From CAYFFV01 sp964342695 (GTDB lineage: Bacteria > Acidobacteriota > Vicinamibacteria > Vicinamibacterales > UBA8438), in the NCBI GenBank assembly GCA_964342695.1, contig CAYFFV010000014.1, positions 1 to 63,778 on the forward strand: a DNA stretch of 63,778 nt, read 5' to 3'. A program made the position numbers and the translations under genes. This document shows, piece by piece, positions 55,482-63,778 of the stretch. The first letter of the stretch is position 1, and the number at the start of each line of letters is the position of its first letter. A model generated the notes under the pieces. The model was not told the DNA's origin. It saw only the letters and a list, made by a program, of their open reading frames with translations, and did no database searches.

Positions 55482-56819
55482 ATGAAGACCAGCGCCTTGC
55501 TAGTTCTAACAATAATCTCGATATTTCTACAATTCACAGTTAGAGCCCAAGAGAATCAAGAATATCAGTCAAATTGGCCTCAGTGGCGTGGACCTCTTGG
55601 TAATGGGGTCGCCCTAAATTCTGATCCACCGGATACTTGGAGTGAAACAGAAAATATTCGTTGGAAAGTTAAAATACCAGGAAACGCTTTCGGTACTCCT
55701 GTAATTTGGGGGAAACATGTATTTGTTTCGACAGCAATTCAGGCCGGAAATAGCAACGTAAGTGACGGTCTGATTCGACGACTGACTCGGCGTATTGTAG
55801 GCACGGAGGGCGCAACTAACGCACATCGATATGTCGCCCTCGCTCTTGACCGACATGATGGATCAATCATCTGGGAAAACACACTTCGAGAAGCCATCCC
55901 TCACGAAGGAAAACATCAAACAGGTAGTTGGGCTTCGGCTTCTGCGGTAACCGATGGACAGGTAGTCTGTACATTTTTTGGTTCGATAGGACTCTATTGT
56001 TTAAACATGAACGGCGAGCAATTATGGAGTTACGATTTCGGAGACATGGAGATCAGAATGGGCTTTGGTGAAGGGGCATCACCAGCTCTCCATGGCGACA
56101 CCATCGTGATCACTTGGGATCATCAGGGGCAATCATTTATTACAGCTTTAGATAAATACACTGGCCGAGAAATATGGAGATCCCAACGAGACGAAATCAC
56201 CTCTTGGTCTACACCAGTGATTGTCGAACATAATGGTGTTACCCAAGTCATCACAAGTGCTACGAACAGAGTTCGGAGTTATGACTTGCAAGACGGGACC
56301 CTCCTGTGGGATGGAGATGGCGTTACACTAAACGCAATTCCGACTCCGGTCTCAGAAGAGGGCATCGTGTATTTAACTAGTGGATACCGTGGCGACAAAT
56401 TGTATGCTGTCGACTTAGATAACGCCTCTGGCGACATCACAGATTCTGAATCAATAATCTGGTCCCATGACCGGGACACCCCTTACGTTCCTTCACCTGT
56501 CTTATACAAGGGAATACTGTATTTCACAAAAGGCAATGAAGGCATCTTGTCAGCATTCAATAGTAAAACTGGTCAGCCACACTACGGTCCACAGCGTTTA
56601 CCGGGCATACGGAGTATCTATGCTTCACCCGTGGCTGCTAACGATCGACTTTACATTACCAGTCGGGACGGTACTACCGCAGTTATTTCAGCAGGACCTT
56701 CATTTAGAGTTCTCTCGGCTAACATTTTGGATGACAATTTTGATGCTTCACCTGCGATCGCCGGTAGAGAACTGTACCTTCGAGGCCATCAGCATCTGTA
56801 CTGCATAGCAAGCGACTAG
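55482..56819 (+). CDS. Exported PQQ-like beta-propeller protein (propeller 4)
   Basis: 445 residues, GGAAGG upstream of the ATG, signal peptide (ALLVLTIISIFLQFTVRAQ). Blades: WPQWRGPLGNG, NIRWKVKIPGNAFGTPVIW, GSIIWENTLREA, ASASAVTDGQVVCTFFGSIGL, GREIWRSQRDE, NRVRSYDLQDGTLLWDGDG, ending LRGHQHLYCI. Paralogous to propellers 1 and 3 but more diverged, and not followed by an LVIVD gene. It precedes the RnfD/NqrB-like fusion gene by 26 bp. Confidence 0.88.
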   Translation: MKTSALLVLTIISIFLQFTVRAQENQEYQSNWPQWRGPLGNGVALNSDPPDTWSETENIRWKVKIPGNAFGTPVIWGKHVFVSTAIQAGNSNVSDGLIRRLTRRIVGTEGATNAHRYVALALDRHDGSIIWENTLREAIPHEGKHQTGSWASASAVTDGQVVCTFFGSIGLYCLNMNGEQLWSYDFGDMEIRMGFGEGASPALHGDTIVITWDHQGQSFITALDKYTGREIWRSQRDEITSWSTPVIVEHNGVTQVITSATNRVRSYDLQDGTLLWDGDGVTLNAIPTPVSEEGIVYLTSGYRGDKLYAVDLDNASGDITDSESIIWSHDRDTPYVPSPVLYKGILYFTKGNEGILSAFNSKTGQPHYGPQRLPGIRSIYASPVAANDRLYITSRDGTTAVISAGPSFRVLSANILDDNFDASPAIAGRELYLRGHQHLYCIASD

Positions 56820-56845
56820 CGCTTACATGAGAAAAGTTTCAATAC

Positions 56846-58426
56846 GTGAAAGCTCACGAAACGTTTAACACTGCTCGCACTGAATCTCTCACCTTACTAC
56901 CTCTAATTTTCATCGGGGGATTAGCATTACTGTGGTTTTTACCACAAGTCACAGCAAACACGACGCTTCAATTGACCTTCATCTCCACCATCTTAATTCT
57001 ATGTGGATGGCATGGAATACTCATTGCACGAAAATGTCCTCTTTCCGTCGCTGTTAGCGTTCGTCCCCAGCATTATGTCCAAGCGTGCGCACAAGGTTCC
57101 GTCTTACTCTATTGGGGCTGGTATTGGAGGGAGGTCTATGATTCGGCACACCTCTTACTTGCACAAATTCTCTTCGCCTATGCATTCGACTTCTTGCTGA
57201 GTTGGTCGAAACGGCATAGTTATTCGCTAGGTTTTGCCCCAGTTCCTGTGATTTTCAGCATAAATTTATTCTTATGGTTTAAGCCTGATTGGTTCTATTT
57301 CCAATTTCTTCTTATTGCGCTAGGTTTCTTAGCCAAGGATTTTATTCGGTGGAAAAATGATGGCCGTTCGGCGCATATCTTTAACCCTTCTTCTTTCCCT
57401 TTGGGCGTATTTTCGCTCTGCCTGATTTTAACCGGAACAACCGAACTAACTTGGGGGCAAGAAATTGCGACAACTCTTAATAATGCGCCACAGATATATC
57501 TTTTTATTTTCTTAATTAGCCTACCTGGACAACTCTTGTTTGGTGTCACAACGATGACCATGGCAGCAGTTATAACGATGTACCTGTTTGGCTTGATTTA
57601 TTTTGTCACTGTCGGCACCTTTTATTTCTATGATGCTTATATTCCGATCGCCGTATTTCTTGGCATGCATTTATTATTTACTGATCCGTCTACAGCGCCA
57701 CGTAGTGAACTCGGAAGAATTCTTTTTGGCATCGCGTACTCACTCAGTGTGATCGTTCTATACGGGGCATTAAACGCTCTTGGATTTCCAAGATTTTATG
57801 ACAAACTTCTTGCCGTGCCACTTATGAATCTTGGCATTCATTCCATTGATTGGTTCGCCCGAAGCCAGTACGCCAGATATATTGATCCATCGAACCTATT
57901 AAAAGTCTTAAAGGGAAAAAGAAGAAACTTAGGATACATCAGCGTCTGGTCTGTAGTTTTTGTTCTGATGAGTGCAAACCAAGGAGTAGGAGATACTCAC
58001 CGTGGACACTGGATTACGTTTTGGAAACAAGCTTGCACAGAAAATCTGAGAAACGGATGCCGTCATTACGGTGTGCTAACCTCAAGCTATTGCAACCGCG
58101 GATCAGGCTGGGCCTGTAATGAATATGGAATTCTGCTTCAACCACAACTTCGCCCTGAATTGGCACGACAAGCATTTCAGAAAGCATGTGACTTCGACTT
58201 TTCGGCAGGCTGCTCAAACCGTGAAGACGATAATTTACGTAAACCATTGGAACAAGAACCTAGCCTTGACGACTATAGAATTATTGTGCGCCAAGGCAAA
58301 AACCCACTACCGACTCTCTCGCAACTACAAATCTATCAAGAGGCTTGTATTCAAGGATTTTCCGATGCCTGCGAACAGGCTTGTACTCTTGGGGATCGAA
58401 ATGCGTGCGGACTGAGCTATGAATAA
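56846..58426 (+). CDS. RnfD/NqrB-like membrane protein fused to Cys-paired Sel1/HCP-like repeats
   Basis: 526 residues, GTG start. Residues about 15-380 have around nine transmembrane helices with NQR2/RnfD family marks: HIFNPSSFPLG (177-187), LPGQLLFG, and FTDPSTAPRSELGRI (278-292). The C-terminal about 145 residues contain exactly five cysteine pairs, each with seven residues between: 397/405, 416/424, 448/456, 501/509 and 513/521. This is the spacing of disulfide-bonded Sel1-like repeats in Helicobacter Hcp proteins and points to a periplasmic tail. No other Rnf or Nqr gene is nearby. It lies between propeller 4 and a PQQ dehydrogenase gene, so a periplasm-to-membrane redox role is inferred. 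Confidence 0.8.
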   Translation: MKAHETFNTARTESLTLLPLIFIGGLALLWFLPQVTANTTLQLTFISTILILCGWHGILIARKCPLSVAVSVRPQHYVQACAQGSVLLYWGWYWREVYDSAHLLLAQILFAYAFDFLLSWSKRHSYSLGFAPVPVIFSINLFLWFKPDWFYFQFLLIALGFLAKDFIRWKNDGRSAHIFNPSSFPLGVFSLCLILTGTTELTWGQEIATTLNNAPQIYLFIFLISLPGQLLFGVTTMTMAAVITMYLFGLIYFVTVGTFYFYDAYIPIAVFLGMHLLFTDPSTAPRSELGRILFGIAYSLSVIVLYGALNALGFPRFYDKLLAVPLMNLGIHSIDWFARSQYARYIDPSNLLKVLKGKRRNLGYISVWSVVFVLMSANQGVGDTHRGHWITFWKQACTENLRNGCRHYGVLTSSYCNRGSGWACNEYGILLQPQLRPELARQAFQKACDFDFSAGCSNREDDNLRKPLEQEPSLDDYRIIVRQGKNPLPTLSQLQIYQEACIQGFSDACEQACTLGDRNACGLSYE

Positions 58427-58553
58427 TTGTCTTATTTTTTATATTGATACGGGCAAACGAGATACCGTCCGTAGAAAAAATCAGGCGCTCTAAGATTTGC
58501 AGTAGGTACAAATCCTCATCTTGTGAGATATTGAAGTCGGACAAGGAGGCGCT

Positions 58554-60515
58554 TTGCAAACCCAGAAGACCCGAGTGTTTCTTATCGGCCTACAAAGTAT
58601 CATTATTCTTTTGTGCCTGAACTCTACAACTACTACAACTCAATCCTCTAGACGTGATGCAGAGTGGCCTGACTACGCTGGCAACCAAGAAGGCATGAAA
58701 TACTCGCCTTTAAGTCAAATCTCTAAAGATAACATTCAAAATCTTCAAATTCTCTGGCGAAAACCGACTGTCGATCAAGAACTACAAGCGTCCAATCCTG
58801 CACGACGAGGAGGGCGATACGAAGATACACCGCTCATGGTAAACGACATGCTTTATACGGTGACGCCGCTTGGGTTAATTTCAGCACTGGATCCGGCGAA
58901 CGGGGAAACCATTTGGATTTATGATCCTGAAGCCTACACTTCGGGACGCCCTGCAAATGTTGGTTTCCTCCATCGTGGCTTGTCCTATTGGACAGATGGC
59001 ACAAAAGAACGTTTAATACTGGGCACCAACGATGCACGCCTTGTCTCGGTTGATGCACGAACAGGAGAACCTGACCAAGAGTTCGGCGAAGGTGGCAAAG
59101 TCGATATTATGCTCGGAATCCGCGATGCTGTACGTGGTACAAATTTCGCGGCTCGTCGGGCACTCATTGCAGGTGACGTCATCGTGGTGGGGAACGCCAT
59201 CGCTGATGGGTTTCGCACGAAGGAAATGCCTCCCGGGGACGTTCAAGCCTACGACATACATACGGGAAAGAAACTCTGGACGTTTCATACCATTCCAAAG
59301 GAGTACGAATTTGGCTACGACACCTGGCTGAACGGATCTGCAGAGTACAGTGGAAACGCTAACGTGTGGAATGGGATGGCTTACGATCCAGAACTAAATT
59401 ATGTCTACCTTCCGACATCGACTCCTACACATAATGAATACGGAGGAAATCGCCATGGCGACAATCTGTACGCCGAAAGTCTAGTTTGTGTGGATGCTCG
59501 TACAGGTGAGCGAATTTGGCACTTCCAAGCGGTACATCATGGTGTCTGGGATTACGACTTTGCCACTCGTCCAATCCTTGCCGAACTGACAGTGAACGGA
59601 AAAGCCATAAAAGCGGTTATTCAGGTCAGTAAGCAGGCTTTTACTTATGTGTTTGATCGGGCAACTGGTGAACCTGTTTGGCCCATCGAAGAACGTCCAG
59701 TACCCCAATCTACCGTCCCTGGTGAAAGGACAGCACTAACACAGCCTTTCCCCACAAAACCACCAGCATTTGACATACAGGGTACTACGGAGGACAAACT
59801 TCTTGATTTTACGCCGGAACTTAGAGCACGCGCACTGAAACAACTCCAACAGTTTCAGTATGGCCCGATATTTACACCGCCATCAGAAAAAGGCACTATT
59901 TTTCTTCCAGGAATGCTGGGCGGTTCCAATTGGGGAGGAGCAGGCTTTGATCCAGACACCGGATTCTTATACGTGCCTTCTCGCACCGAACCTACTTTGT
60001 ATCGACTACTTCCAGGTGATCCCAATCAGACCAACTTAGGGTATGTACAAGATCGTCAACGTGGCATCGCTGAGTCCATCACACTAGACGGGTTGCCGTT
60101 ATTTAAACCACCTTACTCACGGATGACAGCTCTTGATTTAAACGCAGGGGAACTAGTCTGGACAGCTCCCCTCGGAAATGGTCCCCGAAACCATCCCTTG
60201 TTGAAGGACTTAAATGTGCCATCCCTTGGAGACCGCGTAATGGCGGCGAGCGTTTTGGTCACCAAAACACTTGTTTTTGGGACGGCAATTAAACGCGCCG
60301 GGATGGGAGATCCCAAGTGGAGCGATCCTGACGCTCACCGACAATTAATCTTTGTTTATAACAAAGAGAACGGGAATCATCTTCGAACCATCCGATTGGA
60401 TGGCGAATCCGCGGCGGCCCCTATGAGCTATATGCACGAAGGCAAACAATACATTGTTGTGGCTGTCGGACGCGCAGACACTGCCGAACTCGTTGCTCTC
60501 GGATTACCTGACTAA
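58554..60515 (+). CDS. PQQ-dependent dehydrogenase, glucose dehydrogenase-like
   Basis: 653 residues starting at TTG 58554, with AAGGAGG 4-5 bases upstream. N-terminal hydrophobic segment (VFLIGLQSIIILLCL) is a signal or anchor. Quinoprotein blades: WPDYAGNQEGMKYSPLSQI, TPLGLISALDPANGETIW, GNRHGDNLYAESLVCVDARTGERIWHFQAVHHGVWDYD, ending YIVVAVGRADTAELVALGLPD. HH328-329 and D333 fit the membrane glucose/quinate-dehydrogenase branch. There are no vicinal cysteines, and the five-helix membrane domain of Gcd is absent. It is 127 bp downstream of the RnfD-like fusion gene. Confidence 0.92.
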   Translation: MQTQKTRVFLIGLQSIIILLCLNSTTTTTQSSRRDAEWPDYAGNQEGMKYSPLSQISKDNIQNLQILWRKPTVDQELQASNPARRGGRYEDTPLMVNDMLYTVTPLGLISALDPANGETIWIYDPEAYTSGRPANVGFLHRGLSYWTDGTKERLILGTNDARLVSVDARTGEPDQEFGEGGKVDIMLGIRDAVRGTNFAARRALIAGDVIVVGNAIADGFRTKEMPPGDVQAYDIHTGKKLWTFHTIPKEYEFGYDTWLNGSAEYSGNANVWNGMAYDPELNYVYLPTSTPTHNEYGGNRHGDNLYAESLVCVDARTGERIWHFQAVHHGVWDYDFATRPILAELTVNGKAIKAVIQVSKQAFTYVFDRATGEPVWPIEERPVPQSTVPGERTALTQPFPTKPPAFDIQGTTEDKLLDFTPELRARALKQLQQFQYGPIFTPPSEKGTIFLPGMLGGSNWGGAGFDPDTGFLYVPSRTEPTLYRLLPGDPNQTNLGYVQDRQRGIAESITLDGLPLFKPPYSRMTALDLNAGELVWTAPLGNGPRNHPLLKDLNVPSLGDRVMAASVLVTKTLVFGTAIKRAGMGDPKWSDPDAHRQLIFVYNKENGNHLRTIRLDGESAAAPMSYMHEGKQYIVVAVGRADTAELVALGLPD

Positions 60516-60589
60516 CCCATATTTGTCAGTAAACACAACGTCACCGCCCAAGTTGAACGTGGAGGGTTTTCTTAATCGTGAAACCTTAC

Positions 60590-61477
60590 TTATTGAGCGT
60601 TGACCACGATAGTCACATCCTGACTACCTGCCAACCCTCCATCATGCGCGAATGCGCGCATCACATACGTTCCTGGGGCTGAAAATATTATGTCAACGGG
60701 AAAGCGACCATCTGCCGGAAGAGCTGGTGGCTCCCATCCTGGGGACCAAGGAGAATTACCGTCATAGTTTGGATGAATATCAAACTGCTCAGGACTAAAA
60801 GATACATTATTGCCATTTCCACGCCACGTAATCCAAGCAAGCCGAAGACCCCAAGCATTGTAATTAACAGGCGGACGAGCAGCAGCCGGCTGCCTCGGAG
60901 GAATATCGTCATCTGTAGCGATAGCGGTCAAGGTGATAGGCATTCCAACCATTGCTGTTTGTTGCTCATTGCCTTCTATTCGAACCACTGGAGCCTGATT
61001 AATATCTCGCTCTGCCCGAAGCCCTCCAACATCCTTTTGCATCATTGGCGAATCATTTACGTAATCGGCTTTCAAACTCCCGTACGCCTGTTCAGTCTTA
61101 CCACGTACAGTTAACGTCCAGACAACCTCTTTAGTCCCAAAATTCTCAGGTACTGTGACACGGAACATGTACCGATTGCGTCGTGGCTCAAAAAATGTTG
61201 GCTGACCCTGATCCGGCCCACCTGGTTCAACATAGTTTTCCGGCCCAATAGGAACAAAAACCTTTTCTTTGGCATTTCTGTTCATATACCCAAAGATTAA
61301 ATCAAAGCTACCGTCTGGATTTTGTTCCCAACCCTCAAACGCAGGGACAATATTCTGACCTCGATCAAAAATAATTGTTTGACTGCTAGCCCCTGTTAAA
61401 AGGCAAAAAGTTGCTGCCACTGTTAGAACAATAAACGCTTGCAAACTCTTTGGTTGACACGTCACGAAACCGGTCAT
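60590..61477 (-). CDS. Exported partner protein of unknown function (DQGQP family, copy 2)
   Basis: 295 residues from the ATG at 61477 (GGGAG about 11 bases upstream); a GTG at 61507 would extend it by ten. Signal peptide (AFIVLTVAATFCLLTGASSQ). Same layout as the protein at 44322: VPAFEGWEQNPDGSFDLIFGY, VPIGPENYVEPGGPDQGQP, PRRNRYMFRVTVPENFG, VVWTLTVRG, then an Ig/PKD-like C-terminus (ITLTAIATDDDIPP; FSAPGTYVMRAFAHDGG). It lies 71 bp downstream of monooxygenase-like gene C, whereas copy 1 lies upstream of gene A. Confidence 0.8.
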   Translation of the reverse strand: MTGFVTCQPKSLQAFIVLTVAATFCLLTGASSQTIIFDRGQNIVPAFEGWEQNPDGSFDLIFGYMNRNAKEKVFVPIGPENYVEPGGPDQGQPTFFEPRRNRYMFRVTVPENFGTKEVVWTLTVRGKTEQAYGSLKADYVNDSPMMQKDVGGLRAERDINQAPVVRIEGNEQQTAMVGMPITLTAIATDDDIPPRQPAAARPPVNYNAWGLRLAWITWRGNGNNVSFSPEQFDIHPNYDGNSPWSPGWEPPALPADGRFPVDIIFSAPGTYVMRAFAHDGGLAGSQDVTIVVNAQ

Positions 61478-61548
61478 GGCACAGTTGCTCCCTTGTTTCT
61501 GACTCACAAATATGGGCGAAATCTTATATCCAAAAATTCCAACGCGAT

Positions 61549-62952
61549 CTAATTTGTTGACGTTGTAAACATTGGTGTTCCATCGCGTTTCGCTACTTCC
61601 GCCGAAAATTCGTCCTCTGTCAAATAAACCAAACGAGGTAAGTTATAAAACATGTCGTCGATGGAACGATTGCCCCAACCCTTCCAATTTCTGGGATCGA
61701 CAACGTTTTTGTTCGTAACGGAATTGTCATACCACGCCATCAAATGCACAATTGTCCCAGCCGGCAACAAAGGCGCAACGCCATCTTCATACGCGTATAC
61801 CTTCACCCAATTGTGATCATAATCAGCACAATTAAGCATCTCACGAGTATTATTGGGATAAAGCGCCTCTATACACATCCGCCTACCACTAGAATGCAAG
61901 TGAGGTTCAAACGTGACCATCAGAGCTGGTTCTGTCACTCGATAGAATCCATCTCTATAAACATTGTCATCATTTGATGGAATATCAAGAGCAAAATCAA
62001 ACGCCCCAGACATTGCCCGGGTACTCTGCTTATATTTCGGCTCGTACCCTTCAGGATGTAATTTGAACGCGACATCAACTCTCGCCTGCACTTCTTCACC
62101 AATCGAGTGAAGATGCATGGAATCAAAGGTCACAACAGAGTTGGCAGGCAAGGACACTCCTACGGGGTCAGGAAACACCATCGCGTTTTGACCAAGCTCC
62201 CACGTTAATCGGAATGGATAATCACCATCCGTCACCGGTCCGTTTGAAACCTCAGCCTGTTCTGGCGAGGCAGCAGTGATCACCGCATGGTGGATAACCC
62301 AAAGATTGAGATCGGCACGCCCAACACCCTTCTTCCCAGACGCAACCTTCCTCTGATTATTATTTCCAGCGACACGAACTTCCTTAACTTCTACGGCTTT
62401 GATGTACCGATCAACAGACAAGCCCGTCGGTGTCGGAGGATCCCACTCACCAAACCAATCGGCTGCATTTGCAGGGACCGTTCCGACAGGTGAGGAAACA
62501 ATGAGATCTGGATCCCCGATGCCCCACTCTGCTTCAGAAAGATCGATCGGTGGGGGCATATCAGAGGGATCACCTTCTAGAGCACCAGTGTCTACCCAAC
62601 GGCCTATCAACTCGATCTCTTGGTCGGTTAATGAAGGGTCATCTTTAAATTGCTGAATGCCAATATTTTTATCAATAAACCATGGCGGCATCTCACGAAC
62701 TTGGGTGCGATTCTTAATGGATCTCGCCCAAGGACGAACTTCTGAATAGTTAACGAGAGACATCGGAGCCGTGCCACCTGGGCGATGACAATTCTGACAA
62801 GATCTTTGCAATATAGGCGCAATTTCCCTAGAAAATGTCACTTCTGAATCACGCTCTGGACCACCTGCTAACACAGGCACAGAATTCATCAGCACTAATA
62901 CCAAACATAGAAGAACTACCGCGCCAAGCGACCTGTACGCTGCTATCTTCAT
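61549..62952 (-). CDS. Cytochrome c-copper monooxygenase-like protein C
   Basis: 467 residues from the ATG at 62952 (GGGAG about 8 bases upstream); the frame continues ten codons upstream. Signal peptide (GAVVLLCLVLVLMNSVPVLAG). Heme C52-QN-C55-H56 with TAPMSLVNYSEVRPWARSI, then HH221-222, H280/H282 (MHLHSIGEE), H351/H353 (EPHLH) and M434 (SIDDM). The segment conserved as WHDN in A and B reads WYDN here, and an insertion around 195-215 is Lys/Gly-rich (NQRKVASGKKGVG). It is followed by a partner gene and preceded by a PQQ dehydrogenase gene on the same strand. Confidence 0.85.
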   Translation of the reverse strand: MKIAAYRSLGAVVLLCLVLVLMNSVPVLAGGPERDSEVTFSREIAPILQRSCQNCHRPGGTAPMSLVNYSEVRPWARSIKNRTQVREMPPWFIDKNIGIQQFKDDPSLTDQEIELIGRWVDTGALEGDPSDMPPPIDLSEAEWGIGDPDLIVSSPVGTVPANAADWFGEWDPPTPTGLSVDRYIKAVEVKEVRVAGNNNQRKVASGKKGVGRADLNLWVIHHAVITAASPEQAEVSNGPVTDGDYPFRLTWELGQNAMVFPDPVGVSLPANSVVTFDSMHLHSIGEEVQARVDVAFKLHPEGYEPKYKQSTRAMSGAFDFALDIPSNDDNVYRDGFYRVTEPALMVTFEPHLHSSGRRMCIEALYPNNTREMLNCADYDHNWVKVYAYEDGVAPLLPAGTIVHLMAWYDNSVTNKNVVDPRNWKGWGNRSIDDMFYNLPRLVYLTEDEFSAEVAKRDGTPMFTTSTN

Positions 62953-63086
62953 TGTTGCACTCTCCCATTTACCTAGGTACATTAGAAACCAGTGTGCTCA
63001 GCCTAGCATCAACTTCGAAGGTTTTAAAGCATTATTGGCGCCACACCGTACAACCCTCTAATGTCCATGAAATAAACGAAAATACT

Positions 63087-63778
63087 TTATCGAGCAAACG
63101 CCACGAGCGCGGCATCCGGACCAGCGCCCGTCGCGATAACGATAAACTGTTTTCCCGACCGAGCACGATACGTCATCGGATTCGCACTAGTCCGGAAAGG
63201 CGTTGCCCCGCGCCATACTTCTTCACCGGTCGCTTTATCAAAGGCATACAAATAGGGGTCACCACCACCTATAAACAGTAATCCTCCCTTTGTCACAACG
63301 GAACCCAAATGACTGAACGTGCCTAATCTATCGGGCAAATCAACATCTTTCAATAAAGGATGGTTACGTAAAATACGACTACCCTCGCCGAAAGGTACTT
63401 TCCAGGCGATGTCACCTTTATTCAGGTCGATCGCGACAAGGTTCGCATAGGGGGGTTTAACTAGCGGAATTCCTCCAAGTTTGCTCCGTGCAGCTTCTGT
63501 GGCACCAGGTCTACTTCGAAAAATCTGCACCGCCGCTCCATGTGGACAATTATTGCTGTATTCGACATCAACGGCAGGATCATCACCAGTGTTTTTACAA
63601 ACTTGATTAGTGGTGGTGAGTTCGTTTGTTTTGACATACAGCAGCCCTGTTTCGGGATCAAAGGAACCACCACCCCAATCTGCACCACCACTAATAGTTG
63701 GCCGTTGTAATGTTCCACGTAAACTTGGAGGCGTAAAGAGAGGACCCAGGCGGAATTTCTTCATTTCCTCCACCGCCA
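63087..63778 (-). CDS. PQQ-dependent dehydrogenase, glucose dehydrogenase-like, N-terminus outside the window
   Basis: Only the C-terminal about 230 residues are present; the frame stays open to the right edge. It aligns with the C-terminal third of the protein at 58554: LGPLFTPPSLRGTLQRP, GGADWGGGSFDPETGLLYV, GGIPLVKPPYANLVAIDLNKGDIAWKVPFGEG, RNHPLLKD, and the ending GKQFIVIATGAGPDAALVAFA. Two cysteines (QVCKNTG, NNCPHG) are specific to this copy. It lies 134 bp upstream of monooxygenase-like gene C on the same strand. The catalytic region is not visible. Confidence 0.9.
   Translation of the reverse strand, partial: AVEEMKKFRLGPLFTPPSLRGTLQRPTISGGADWGGGSFDPETGLLYVKTNELTTTNQVCKNTGDDPAVDVEYSNNCPHGAAVQIFRSRPGATEAARSKLGGIPLVKPPYANLVAIDLNKGDIAWKVPFGEGSRILRNHPLLKDVDLPDRLGTFSHLGSVVTKGGLLFIGGGDPYLYAFDKATGEEVWRGATPFRTSANPMTYRARSGKQFIVIATGAGPDAALVAFAR

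Noticed and set aside
58554..60515. DYD at 333-335 as a lanthanide marker in the second PQQ dehydrogenase
   Set aside because: The protein belongs to the glucose/quinate dehydrogenase branch (HHGVWDYD), where this sequence is common and not diagnostic for lanthanides; the soluble-ADH vicinal cysteines are absent.
1..63778. CRISPR arrays, insertion sequences, phage genes, rRNA operons
   Set aside because: No regularly spaced repeats, transposase, integrase or phage structural motifs, and no rRNA-like sequence were seen on either strand.

Overview
The window looks like chromosomal DNA of an uncultured, probably marine or aquatic member of the Acidobacteriota (Vicinamibacteria-like). This placement is an inference from gene content: DUF1592/DUF1552 pairs, many PQQ-type beta-propellers, DUF5916 outer-membrane proteins, RTAWG-type secreted proteins, CRTAC1/ASPIC proteins and secreted amidases. 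G+C is moderate (roughly 45-50% by eye). About 48 protein genes and one partial tRNA-Leu are packed tightly. No gap between genes exceeds about 240 bp; the largest are 2001-2235, 51592-51820 and 40241-40425. I saw no insertion sequence, phage gene, CRISPR array or rRNA.

Layout. 1-1235: 3' part of a tRNA-Leu(GAG), then an AT-rich glycosyltransferase-like gene. 1350-8342: a carboxymuconolactone decarboxylase-like protein, a small secreted protein, an ankyrin protein, and the DUF1592 cytochrome/DUF1552 pair. 8458-13201 (minus): DUF5916 barrel, diheme cytochrome c and PQQ alcohol dehydrogenase. 13279-17369 (plus): PQQ-like propeller, LVIVD-repeat protein, carboxylesterase. 17399-19143 (minus): metallo-beta-lactamase-fold lipoprotein and DUF1499 membrane protein. 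19264-28222: the one mainly cytoplasmic block (CoA lyase, MaoC hydratase, NamZ-like protein, SRPBCC protein, amidase, rhodanese, alpha/beta hydrolase, two M16 peptidase subunits). 28329-35626: exported protein, amidase, FMN reductase, octaheme cytochrome with a small His-bearing membrane protein, matrixin, NHL protein. 35783-42830 (plus): propeller, RND pump, and a second propeller/LVIVD pair. 42894-51591 (minus): cytochrome-copper monooxygenase-like gene A with a partner, an RTAWG protein, and a TPR-CRTAC1-epoxide hydrolase operon. 51821-63778: large alpha/beta hydrolase, monooxygenase-like B, propeller, RnfD/NqrB-like fusion, PQQ dehydrogenase, second partner protein, monooxygenase-like C, and a partial third PQQ dehydrogenase at the right edge.

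How it fits together. About three quarters of the products carry signal peptides, lipoprotein signals or membrane segments. The theme is periplasmic oxidation of organic substrates: quinoprotein dehydrogenases, at least 15 c-type heme sites, and three proteins that join a cytochrome c domain to what reads as a PHM/DBH-type dicopper monooxygenase, plus hydrolases. Several families occur in multiple copies: four PQQ-like propellers, three PQQ dehydrogenases, three cytochrome-copper proteins, two of their partner proteins, two LVIVD proteins and two amidases. No recognisable transcription factor or sensor kinase is present.
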